From: Calliopum simillimum
Taxonomy: Eukaryota > Arthropoda > Insecta > Diptera > Lauxaniidae
Assembly: GCA_951812925.1 (NCBI GenBank)
Contig: OX638368.1
Span: 121,047,309 to 121,111,308 of the forward strand
Direction of reading: 5' to 3'
Length of the DNA: 64,000 nt
In this document: positions 54,520-64,000 of the stretch, piece after piece
Position numbering within the stretch: position 1 is the first letter of the stretch
Layout of the letters: the number at the start of each line of letters is the position of its first letter
Position numbers and translations under genes: made by a program
The notes under the pieces: model-generated
Seen by the model: only the letters and a program-made list of their open reading frames with translations
What the model was told of the DNA's origin: nothing
Databases searched by the model: none

Positions 54520-54865
54520 GATTTATTCATTTATGTGCAAAAAAAAAACTTGTTAATATCCCTGCAGGACCCACGAAGTCAATGGTCTCAATAGTCCAAT
54601 TTTTGGACTAGTTTTTGTGTAAGTAGTCTATATTGGAGTTCACCTAAAACTAGAATAAATTCACTTAAATTATCAATTGTATCAAAAATGGTCTAAATCT
54701 TATGCAAAGTCGGTCAATTACTTTAAAAAATGGTCCAAATGTAATGCAAAATCCGTCATTAATATCAAAAGTGTTCGAATTGTGCATTGATTGTATTAGT
54801 GAAATTATTACATTACTGACTACGTACTGTGTGGCAGTTCGTTGATTGTGAAGAAGAGCAAACGA
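54520..54865. other. Non-coding stretch with a loose internal repeat
   Basis: ATGGTCTAAATCTTATGCAAAGTCGGTCAATTA (54689) and ATGGTCCAAATGTAATGCAAAATCCGTCATTA (54731) are two loose direct copies. No gene. Confidence 0.45.
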
Positions 54866-54930
54866 TGGTGTATCGGTCTAGTGACTTGCACTGCGTGCAG
54901 AGGCCCCGGTTCAAGACCTCCACTCGGTGA
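54866..54930 (+). repeat. tRNA-like module, plus strand
   Basis: GGTTCAAGACC (54908-54918) matches the B box consensus GGTTCRANNCC exactly. ATCGGTCTAGTGAC about 35 bases before it is an A-box-like phrase. The stem ends do not close a proper acceptor, so it is a tRNA-derived repeat rather than a gene. Confidence 0.5.
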
Positions 54931-55094
54931 TTTTCAATTCCAATTTTGAAATTTCTATTAATTTGTACACAATTTGTCTGAAGAGTATTCGGAGCAGAAA
55001 ATGATACATATGTCCAACATAGCCGAGTTATAAAATATTAACAAAATCTATTTAAGTAATCCGCAAAAGCTTGGGCTTTTCAAAAATCATTTTC

Positions 55095-55172
55095 ATTCGC
55101 ACTGAGATTCGAACCCGGAACACATTGCGCAGAAATATATAACAAACTCTTTACCACATTCGGCTATGAAAC
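55095..55172 (-). repeat. tRNA-like module, minus strand, same family as 25503-25590
   Basis: The minus strand reads TAGCCGAATGTGGTAAAGAG (A box) and CCGGGTTCGAATCTCAGTGC (B box). It shares text and spacing with the module in the MITE at 25503-25590. It lies 165 bases from, and converges with, the plus-strand module at 54866. Confidence 0.6.
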
Positions 55173-55894
55173 CTTTAAATTTTTGTGTAAAATTTTAATA
55201 TCAAATTAAATTTATACGAAAGATTAATTTACTGAAGAAAATTAAATGTTATATGTTTTTATGATAACCATCACCTCAAAATATTAAAAACTTTGTCTGA
55301 AAACATGTCTTATATATCACAACATAATTACACAATTAAAGTTAAAGAAAACTTTCTAATTAGTAATTATAAAAGTTGGCAAAAACAATGAAAATCTGAA
55401 AAATTAGTCGAAGTCAAAAAAGTTAATTTCATTTATTGCTGAACTTTTTCACGCACTTAACTTTTTCTCTTTAATTATTAGCAACCGGAAATGTGCCCTA
55501 CCCTTAAAGGAGTTTCCATTCTTTCCTCGCTTTCAAATAGCAAAAGTAGCCGTTTTTTTTTTTTTTAATTTTTTACTTTAAGTTGACCTTCTTTTCTGTT
55601 CGCATTTCTTTGTTATCTAAATACGCAACACTGGTAACTTAACTTTATGCCATTGTTTTTATTGTTATTGTTGCTTTCGTCGTTCTCTTGTGCATTTCTT
55701 TTTTTTTACTTCTTCTCTTTATTCTTTGCGCCTTTGTCATTGTGTTTAAATGCTTTGTAAATCAGTGCTTCCGGGTCTTTCAGGCATGGCCTACACAATT
55801 GTATGTGACTATGCCTAAGGGCTTTTTTCTTTACTTTTCTTCAACTTGTTGACATTGTTCCTGTTATTATTGTTATTGTTGTTTTTTATGTTAA

Positions 55895-55926
<32 letters not shown>

Positions 55927-56306
55927 GTGGCGGTGCTCCTGTAGCTGGTGTCATTTTAAGTGTGACTGCTGCTGATATTTGATTAACTGTGCCCTGTGCG
56001 TAAATGCGTCAGCGTTTGTTCAAATGTCGTTGGTGCCATAAGCACCTACTTTTTGAAGTACACAAACACGGACATATAATGATAAAGGTGGCTTTAAAAC
56101 AAGTAATTTGAAGAGTTAGTAACTTGTTTCATTTTCAAAGGGATATGTTCAAAAAATCGTTAGATTAAATAAGGAAAAACAAAGAAGAGAGACTTTCTGA
56201 AAACATTTTTTTAGTTTTTCAAATGAAAAAGTAAAATTCTCACAAAATTAAGATATCGCTTAAGCAAGTCATTCGCAAAATTCAAATTCTGTAACAACAC
56301 AGACTT
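55173..56306. other. Non-coding stretch with GTT-type microsatellites
   Basis: Poly-T at 55553-55566 and a TTGTTGTTGTTGATGTTG block at 55873-55930. No gene seen. Confidence 0.4.
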
Positions 56307-58030
56307 ACAAAAAAAAAAAATGTCATGGCATTTTGACTAGGCTATGTGCTTCTTAGGGACTTTGACGTCCTGAATCCGAATTTCGGGTCCGATTTTTTTT
56401 CCAGAATGTCTGAGAAAAAAGATTTCAAGGTCATATTGAGGTCAAAAATGGGGTTCATGTGTCGTTTAGTGTTAAATTCGCAAAAATTTTGAAACTATTG
56501 GGTGTACAACTTAAAATTTTTTAGCGAAATTTGATGATTTATTGTGGAAAAATGTTACAATATATTTTATTCAAAGTATTGTCCATTGGAAGCTACAACA
56601 TTTCCCCATCTTTCAGGCAATTTATGAATTCCATCCCAAAAAACTTGCGCCGGCTTGGCGGCCAAAAATGAATCTATCCAATTTTCGATATCTTGAACTT
56701 AAGTGAAGCGTATTCCTGATAGGGCATTCTGCATCGATCGGAACAAATGGCAGTCTGATGGTGCAAGGTCTGGGCTATAAAGCGGGTGAGGCAAAATTTC
56801 CCATCCGTTGTTTTCCGTTGTTTTCCAGGTAATTTTTGACTGGGGCAGCAATATGTGGCCGAGCGTTGTCATGATGAAAAATTATTGCTTCGTGTCTGGT
56901 CGCATTTTCCGGGCGTTTTTCGATGATGGCACGCTTCAAACGTATTAATTATGTTCGATAGAGGTCACCTGTGAGCATTACAGAGCATTTCCTTGGCACC
57001 ATGGATATTTGCCTTTGGCTGGGAAGGTCCTGGTTGTCCGGGCTTTATATATGAATGTTTGCGTTTCGGGTTGTCGTAATGGATCCATTTTTCATCCCCA
57101 GTCACGATCCAATGCAAAAATGACTTTTGGCAGCAGTTTTCTTTGCAAAAAAATTACCCAACAGAACCTCCCGCAAATGCTGTCTTTTTCTCCAATTTTC
57201 GAAGTTATTCATCGTGAAAAATTATAATGATGCACACAAGATAAAATTGTTTTGTTGACTAATTTTGACAGCTGTCAAATGTACCTTCAAAATGACATGT
57301 ATATAAAGTTCGAGCTTTCACGATATTTGTTAGTACGGACATCCACCGTCAAATTCCGATTTTTAAGTTGTACTTTTTTATCATTAAATTCTTAGTCCTT
57401 AAAAAGAATATGTTATCAAAAAGAGTATCTCGGACCTAGTTTCGGAGATACAGCCATCGGAAGATCCGGATATATCTTCTATGAAAACCGCTAAAAGTTG
57501 GGAACCCCTGGATGGATTTGGAAAATATTGGTATTTTGTTGTTGCTGTTGTTGTTGCATGTGTTGTTGATTTATTTGTTGTTGTAATTGAAAAATTTCAC
57601 AAAATTTCAAAAAAAGCTCATATCTTGAAAACTATGAATCCAGTAGAAAATATGCTCAAAACATTTTCATAGGCTGTCCAAATTACTTTCATATGACACC
57701 AATATTTTATAAATCATCAAGGGGTTCCCAACTAATAGCGGTTTTCATAGAAGATATATCCGGAACTTCCGATGGCTATATCGCCGAAACTAGGTCCGAA
57801 ATATCCTTTTTATCACATATTCAATTAAAGGACTAAAAATTTAATGACAAAAAATTAGTTTTAGAATTTTAGCGAATTTATCACTAAACGACACATGACC
57901 TCCATATGACCTTGAAATATTTTTCTCAGACGTTCCGCAAAAAAACGGACCTCGGATTAAGATTCACGACGTCAAAGTCCCTAGGAAACACATAGTCTGG
58001 TCAAAACGACATGACATTTTTTTTTTTTAT
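56307..58030. repeat. Foldback element interrupted by a mariner insertion
   Basis: The left arm (A run, then TGTCATGGCATTTTGACTAG at 56321) mirrors the right arm (CTGGTCAAAACGACATGACA ending 58016, then a T run). The left arm is split: 56321-56497 pairs with about 57845-58016, and 57374-57530 pairs with about 57728-57840 (for example TTCCCAACTAATAGCGGTTT against AAACCGCTAAAAGTTGGGAA). The unpaired centre (57531-57727) has TTGTTGTTG runs. Removing 56498-57373 rejoins the arm in register with its partner. No target duplication was identified. Confidence 0.8.
56498..57373 (-). pseudogene. mariner transposase relic inserted in the foldback arm
   Basis: Ends TTGGGTGTACAACTTAAAA (56498) and the inverse TTTTTAAGTTGTAC (to 57373) are typical mariner TIRs, with TA at 56496-56497. 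Minus-strand reading across frames gives GDEKWIHYDNPKRK (about 57100, first catalytic Asp region), PGQPGPSQPKANIHG, MLC, and a C-terminal phrase near 56620 of the type MLP..W..V with AIC.SDRCRM fragments. It covers the C-terminal two thirds of a mariner transposase with frameshifts and stops. The plus-strand frame at 57009-57227 is a shadow. The right boundary is uncertain by a few bases. Confidence 0.75.
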
Positions 58031-58084
58031 ACACCTGTGTAACCTATAAAATTCTAACAGAAACTGAGCTGAATATTTTTTTAA

Positions 58085-58751
58085 CCTATCCTATCCTATC
58101 CTATCCTATCCTATCCTATCCTATCCTATCCTATCCTATCCTATCCTATCCTATCCTATCCTATCCTATCCTATCCTATCCTATCCTATCCTATCCTATC
58201 CTATCCTATCCTATCCTATCCTATCCTATCCTATCCTATCCTATCCTATCCTATCCTATCCTATCCTATCCTATCCTATCCTATCCTATCCTATCCTATC
58301 CTATCCTATCCTATCCTATCCTATCCTATCCTATCCTATCCTATCCTATCCTATCCTATCCTATCCTATCCTATCCTATCCTATCCTATCCCATCCCATC
58401 CTATCCTATCCTATCCTATCCTATCCTATCCTATCCTATCCTATCCTATCCTATCCTATCCTATCCTATCCTATCCTATCCTATCCTATCCTATCCTATC
58501 CTATCCTATCCTATCCTATCCTATCCTATCCTATCCTATCCTATCCTATCCTATCCTATCCTATCCTATCCTATCCTATCCTATCCTATCCTATCCTATC
58601 CTATCCTATCCTATCCTATCCTATCCTATCCTATCCTATCCTATCCTATCCTATCCTATCCTATCCTATCCTATCCTATCCTATCCTATCCTATCCTATC
58701 CTATCCTATCCTATCCTATCCTATCCTATCCTATCCTATTCTATCCTATCC
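58085..58751. repeat. (CTATC)n satellite-like array, about 667 bp
   Basis: About 133 units of the pentamer CTATC, almost without variation. The exceptions visible are CCATCCCATC near 58391-58400 and one CTATT near 58736-58740. The complement is GATAG. It starts right after TTAAC (58085) and ends at CCAGACCC. Confidence 0.97.
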
Positions 58752-61344
58752 AGACCCTTTGGCACTTTTTTCAAAAAATGAGTTTTTTCAATGGTATTCA
58801 ATAGAGCTAAGTTATAAAGGTTTTATACGCTATAAAAGTCAAATTTGGTTTTAAAATGTGTGCGTGACACCTCAGACTAATACATAAAACCCAAATAATC
58901 ATTTTTGGAGAGTTTTTCAACTTTATTTGAAGTCTATTCTCTTTTGACCGAGGGAAGCCATATTTTCAGGAGCGGCAAATCGATATTGAAGACTTTGAAT
59001 GACTAGAATGTGAACCCTTTCTTTTTGTTTTTGATCATACTATTTTTTTGGGCTTATGTGCACTGACCGTTCACCCTGAGCTTCAAATATAGACGTCATG
59101 TCACAAAATATGTGTGTAATTTTCCATTAGTTACACCCTAACATGCAAGTACATTGTCTCCCGCTACTCACAGGACTCACATTGGCTTGTCGCTTTTTAT
59201 TTCTTGACTTGGAGCGCTGATAAAAGGAGCAGTATTTTAATAACACTAGGCGGCTTTTAGTGCCAATTAAATTTTATCTCCGCTACCCCTCAAACGCCAG
59301 CAACTTTCGTGTATTTCTAGCCTGCTGTTGCTCTTGCTGCTGCTATCAAAGACGATGACGACGGTGAAAGCTTTTAAGTGCATTTAATGCTGGCGAACGG
59401 TCATTAAAAAACGATTTCGCAAAGACGTAGGAGCTTAAAAATTTGAAAAAAAAAAAATAAGAATTTGTTCCTTTGTATGTATATTATCTTTATAGTAGTA
59501 CTAGTACTAGAGTGCAAAGTGTCAATGCTTATTTGAGTAAATATACACAGGTCCTTATCTGAAATATTCAGTTTTAATTATGGTTTGGCAATAGATTACA
59601 TGCGGCATGACTCATTGATTTTACAAGTAGAAGCACAACACACATCTTATCTTACTTACCTAATCGTATTATTACATTGGATTTTTATGTTTCATTATAA
59701 TTTTCAGCTGAATTTTTAAAATTGATGTTTAAAGAAATTTGCATAAAAAACTTAAATTTCCTTAAGCATCTTTTAATATTTGATATTCAATGTTTGCCTG
59801 TTGTGTCAGCGTTGTCTCTGCGCCAATTTGTATTCCAAACATTTTCGACTCGTATATCCTTTTTATATACATTCTTCTTATCCTGTACACATCAAAGCCA
59901 TCAAAAACACTAATTTGACATAATAAGACAATTTAGCATTTACGAGCATTGCAGGCACACATGCGTATGTGCTGATTGCATGGGTTTAATCTGGCGCAAA
60001 ATTACCAAAAAGAGATAAAATTTATATACCGACTATGAATTATTATGAGGTTTTTGGGAATTTGAGTGGAAATATATACCATGGAGTTATTGCTTGTATA
60101 ATTTTCGTACGGAAGGTGAAATATTGATGGAAACAGTTAAAGTTTAAGCTGAATCCTTTTAAGAAGTACTGAAGAATAACAAAAAAGGAAAGATAGAAAG
60201 TATTCTTATTTACTGATTGATTCTGTTTCTAGAAATTGTTTAGTTTTAAAACTTAAAAAAAAAAAACGCAAAATCTATGAACTGGTTTGATATGCGTTTG
60301 CTCGTTTCATCAAACAAAACAACAACTTCTTTAGCTTTGAAGCCTACTAGGAAATGCTGGCCATACTCATCTATACATTAGTAATCTGGTCACCCTAATG
60401 AAATATAAAACATTAGTTCATTTCGTGCAAAGATCCATTACTGCCATAAGTTTCCTCCGAATAGTTGAACTTAAACAAAATTCTGTGAAAGTGGGTAATC
60501 GGTATCATTTTCTTCATCATTCAAAACTGGTGTTTTATTTATATGGAAATAAAAATTAATGTTTGTTTGTCCTCGATGCGATTGTGGGTGCGTCGAGAAA
60601 GGTTCTGACGATTGAAATTCGTTTATAAGCCTTAGCTGCTCGACCAATTTGGCTGATTTCAAATATTGTCAGGATAAGGCTTGTATGAGAGAAATGTTTT
60701 TGCAAATTAAGGTGCTCGTAATACAAAGATAATTTAAAAAACAAACACATTTTCTTGAAGATCGTTTTATGGGCTTACATGAAACTAGCAACATATAACC
60801 TTTATAATCAGAGGCGTTCATTAAGCTATATAACATTTATTTAAGGCGCATGCTAAGGGTGGTCTTTTTACAAAGATATTTTCGAAAATGCATTTTCTTT
60901 TAAACCGTTTATTAATTCACATGAAGTTTACTCTACGTTGCCTTTATATCTGTGGCAAAAGCAAAAAACTGCTAAGTCGACTTGAGCAAAAATTGCGTTA
61001 AAACACCACGAAGATTTTCATATTTAAGGTCATATAATAATTTCAGAATTATCTTTAAAGTTAAAAAGAGATTTTCTGCAAAGTCAAAAAATCAGATTGA
61101 GTAGTTTTTCCTTTTCACCACGAGGCACAACTTAGGTCTTAAGACTTTTATTAAGGATGAGAAGAGGAAAGAGATTTGTTCTTACATTTGTGCTTTATTA
61201 ACTCGGAAATTAACCAACCAATTTTAATGATACTTTCCCACCGTATTAGTGTCAAAAAATTATATATCATAAGCTAGAAAGGTAGGCGGTGGCACGGGCC
61301 CCAAAAAGTAAATTCATCATATTTCTGAAGTAACTAAACGTACC
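58752..61344. other. Non-coding stretch
   Basis: About 2.6 kb with no convincing gene or repeat boundary. Short frames at 59722-59913 and 60471-60750 have no known domain. A TGCTGCTG-like run lies at 59325-59345. Confidence 0.4.
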
Positions 61345-61545
61345 TAAATGGATGAGATTTGGTACACATGCAAAGAGCACTGGGATAAACAATGCTCAAT
61401 GAAAAAATTTCTTGTTCTATGCCACCAACAAAATTAATATTCCATACCTCAGAAAATATTTATCGCTCATAGATAAGCAAGATTTGATATATGCCATGTA
61501 AAGAGCACCGGGACAAATAAATAATTTAATAAAAAAATTAAAGTT
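61345..61545. repeat. Decayed two-copy tandem repeat
   Basis: GAGATTTGGTACACATGCAAAGAGCACTGGGATAAA (61351) and AAGATTTGATATATGCCATGTAAAGAGCACCGGGACAAA (61481) are similar and about 130 bases apart. Confidence 0.5.
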
Positions 61546-61649
61546 TTGGAGTGGCCCCCACCCCACCCCCGCGGCGGAGTGAAAGGGGTTAAGATTAAGA
61601 AACGTAGTTTTTGTTTTTAAATTGAATGTGCAACTTTCAAAATATTGGG

Positions 61650-61677
61650 TCGTTCCGGGACTTTTTGGACACCCTGT
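61650..61677. repeat. Solo mariner-type TIR
   Basis: TCGTTCCGGGACTTTTTGGA then CACCCTGTA read in reverse gives ACAGGGTGTCC, the widespread terminal sequence of some mariner-group elements. No partner end is visible nearby, so it is probably the last remnant of an element. Confidence 0.45.
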
Positions 61678-62023
61678 AAATATAATTAAGTTTAGAAAAA
61701 AAAAATTCTTAAAAATAAAGTTATTTTCCTTGCATGAAGATTTGCTAGAAGTGGACAAAAATTTTGATGCGTCATGTTTTTTGAGCAGACTCTAAGTCCC
61801 GAAGATATGATGAAAACTTTAAAGGGAAGATCTACGTTCCAAATAATTCAAATACTTCCTTAGGAATTGTTTAATGATTTTTTGCATGCTTTAATACGTA
61901 TATTTTGATTAGAAGCTGGCACATTAAGATGGAAAAAACTGAGGTGAATACTTGATGACAATGATGTTTGGAACAAGGAATGTATCTTCTCGAGACAAAA
62001 AACATTAATATGTATATCATATA

Positions 62024-62986
62024 ACGGCTGATCCAATTAGAGCTTCCTACTTTGTTTTCTAAATAAAATACATAAAAATCAATGTATTGATGCAAATCTT
62101 TATTTGGAATGATAGCTCCGTTCCTACAACTCAATGTTTAAAAATTATTTCGTTCAAATGTTGCCCGCGACTAGCTCTTAAATGGTTCATTCTGTGGGTC
62201 CAATTTTCGACAACACTTTCGAGCATATCGGCTGGTATTCCTTTAACATGAGTTATGTTGGTTTCCAAAGCGCCAGAAGTTTTGGGTTTTTCGACATAGA
62301 CATATCCCCAAAGGAAGTAATCCAATGGCGTTAAATCACATGATCTTGGTGGCCAATTAACAGGAGCATTTCTCGAGATGATGTTTTCATCGAACGTTTC
62401 CTTCAATAAAGCGATTGTTTCTCCAGCTGTAAGGCATGCTACGCCAGTCTGTTGAAACCAGAGGTTGGCTACACTAATATCCTGAATTTTTGGCAAAAAT
62501 TCTGGTACGAGCTGTATTTAATGGGCCTTCAGATCAAGAACACGCCTCAAGATACGCCACAATGATCCATAAGAGACGCCCAAAGCCTGTGATCGGCAAC
62601 GAATGGATTGTTCACGGTTTTCATGATCACCCTTTGCTACTGCAGAAATATTCTCTAAATAACAGGATTTATGTACTCTGGTTGAATAATGAATGTCCAA
62701 TAGTGTTAAATTGCTTCGAAATCTGGTGATGGTATTACGAATAGTGCGCTCAGTTAGACGCTCATAACGACCAAAATGATGTTAAAGAACTATTTAACAT
62801 TCTTTAACTGATGACTGATTTTGGTAGAAAGTTTCTACAATTAATAAACCTTGTTCAGAAATAAGTCTATTTATGGTTGAGTCGTATTGCACACTGAACA
62901 CAAACGTCATATGAACAAGCCATTTGACACATAACAACAGTCAAAACAATCCAGCTGGAAAATTTACCTCGTACTGGATCACCCTT
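62024..62986 (-). mobile_element. mariner (DD41D, rosa-like) element, decayed
   Basis: Ends ACGGCTGATCCAATTAGAG (62024) and the inverse AAGGGTGATCCAGTACGAG (from 62986) lie between TA dinucleotides (62022-62023 and 62987-62988). It encloses a minus-strand transposase relic. At 963 bp it is shorter than a full mariner of about 1.3 kb, so part is deleted. Confidence 0.78.
62131..62780 (-). pseudogene. DD41D mariner transposase, deleted and truncated
   Basis: The minus strand reads from about 62765: ERLTERTIRNTITRFRSN, then SIRCRSQALGVSYGSLWRIL (DNA-binding half), then after a stop and internal deletion LWFQQTGVACLTAGET, NAPVNWPPRSCDLTPLDYFL and a C-terminus with WTHRMNHLRASRGQHLNEII. The open part 62496-62131 is 121 aa. 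The second catalytic Asp (normally QQDGA) is Thr here. Counting from that Thr to the Asp of TPLDYF gives 41 residues between them, the DD41D spacing known from the rosa subfamily, first described in the tephritid Ceratitis rosa. The first catalytic Asp region is deleted, so it is inactive. Confidence 0.83.
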
Positions 62987-62988
62987 TA

Positions 62989-64000
62989 TAAAGATATAAT
63001 TTTTATGAGGTTAATGGGATTGCTGGTAAATATTTTTGTCAAATAACTTTTTTTATACGAGTAAGTATTTGGCCTTAATTGTTAATGCGCATCTAAAATC
63101 ATTCGCACAAATATGTGGACAAAAACTGCACCAAATCCTTTAATGCCTCTGCACTTAACAAAGGATAATTTAAATATCATAATAGAGAACTGATATCACT
63201 GTTCGACACAAAAAAAAAAAAAAACACATGAGAAAATCCCAAAAATTCTTAAAGTAGACGTTAAAAAAAATTCCTGTGTCACGTGATTTTTCCCCAGCAC
63301 GTCACATTTCTTTTTAATCGATTTTTAAAGTTTTTTTTATGCACTGTACATGAAAAAAACAAAACATTCAGCATTCTTGTGTTAAATCGATGAATTTAAC
63401 TATATGATTCTTACATTTGAGTTGTATCATGTGTTCACCAAACTTATTCAAGATATTATGGGGAATATCTTTGTAGAAAATTTTAACCCTGTACAACCGC
63501 CACATGTGGGTCATTTTTGCCCTTTTCTTAAAAAGTTATAAAAACTACACCTAAAACAGGAGAATATTGAGTCAGTATATCCTATAGAATTATTTGCTAT
63601 ACAATTTTACTACTAGTTGCTGAACACTAAAAATTTTATCCCGAAAGCAAAAAAATCGTTAAAATCAGTAAGCGCTTCTAACAATAAATATTTTCCAAAT
63701 TTCACCCCACTGTTAAACTATAAAACTACATTTTGGACAAAACTCGTTCTCACAAGATCATAACAAAATCACTCAAGGATTATTTACCTAGAATACATTT
63801 ACCTATTATATCCTGTTTTTATGGGTCTTGTTTACCCCTTTTTCTAAAACTAAGCCACAATGGGTTAAAGAATTTTGCAAAAATATCCTACAAAAAATTT
63901 CACTTAGAGTTACCAAAGACGAAAAATTCTTTAAACTTAAGGTAAGCGCATCAGGGATGTAATTAATACACAATGTGAAAAGTCCAAATTGATTTTAACG
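62989..64000. other. AT-rich stretch to the window end
   Basis: Poly-A near 63210-63225 and no recognisable gene. The 70-codon frame at 63733-63945 has no domain I can name. Confidence 0.4.

Noticed and set aside
58085..58751. Telomere-like repeat
   Set aside because: The unit is CTATC, not the insect TTAGG, and flies of this type use other telomere systems. It is an interstitial microsatellite.
1..64000. CRISPR array or bacterial defence system
   Set aside because: The sequence is eukaryotic. The regular repeats found are microsatellites, minisatellites and transposon arrays without unique spacers or cas genes.

Overview
This window is AT-rich eukaryotic nuclear DNA, most likely from a higher (cyclorrhaphan) fly. 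A tephritid fruit fly is my best guess. The reasons are one intronless divergent ionotropic chemoreceptor gene, several insect-type mariner copies including a DD41D (rosa-like) one, pogo-, piggyBac- and PIF/Harbinger-type transposase relics, a PHD-finger non-LTR retrotransposon, and dispersed repeats carrying a GGGAGGTGCCACGCCC-type core. There are no operons, no CRISPR array, and no rRNA or intact tRNA gene. Species assignment is inference.

Layout. 1-6.1 kb holds a decayed DD37E-type Tc1/mariner transposase (1999-2864), a 520-bp foldback (3574-4093) and a 1.42-kb A-B-B'-A' foldback (4430-5849) inserted inside a dispersed repeat with a TATATA duplication. 6169-8218 is a 2.05-kb hAT-type foldback with a perfect 8-bp target-site duplication. 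8.6-11.7 kb has three more terminal-inverted-repeat (TIR) elements. 13974-15135 is a pogo-like relic. 16.1-18.8 kb is a broken piggyBac element. 19971-24477 is an apparently intact CR1/Jockey-group LINE (ORF1 plus ORF2), the only mobile element here with full-length open proteins. 25-30 kb has two related TA-target MITEs (one carrying a tRNA-like module), a 64-bp tandem repeat with poly-C tracts and a 430-bp hAT-like MITE. 32204-33559 is a Harbinger relic with a 3-bp duplication. 37642-39376 is a Transib-like non-autonomous element with CACAGTG termini and a CGGCG duplication, sitting in a tRNA-derived SINE. 39.5-40.2 kb has a DD34D mariner relic. 46890-48286 is a non-autonomous Helitron filled by a minisatellite of about 45 bp. 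48.4-51 kb is a three-level nest: a mariner inside a TA-target TIR element inside a repeat of about 430 bp.

The only convincing host gene is the ionotropic receptor at 52069-54192 (707 aa, one exon). Downstream come two tRNA-like modules, a foldback interrupted by a mariner (56.3-58.0 kb), an almost pure (CTATC)n array of about 667 bp (58085-58751), and a DD41D mariner relic (62.0-63.0 kb). The remaining sequence is AT-rich intergenic DNA with homopolymer runs in which I see no gene.

Functionally the window is a transposon graveyard around one chemosensory gene. Most repeats are non-autonomous and would have depended on transposases encoded elsewhere. Boundaries of many elements were fixed by reading TIRs and target-site duplications directly. 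Superfamily names rest on motif recognition, not database searches.
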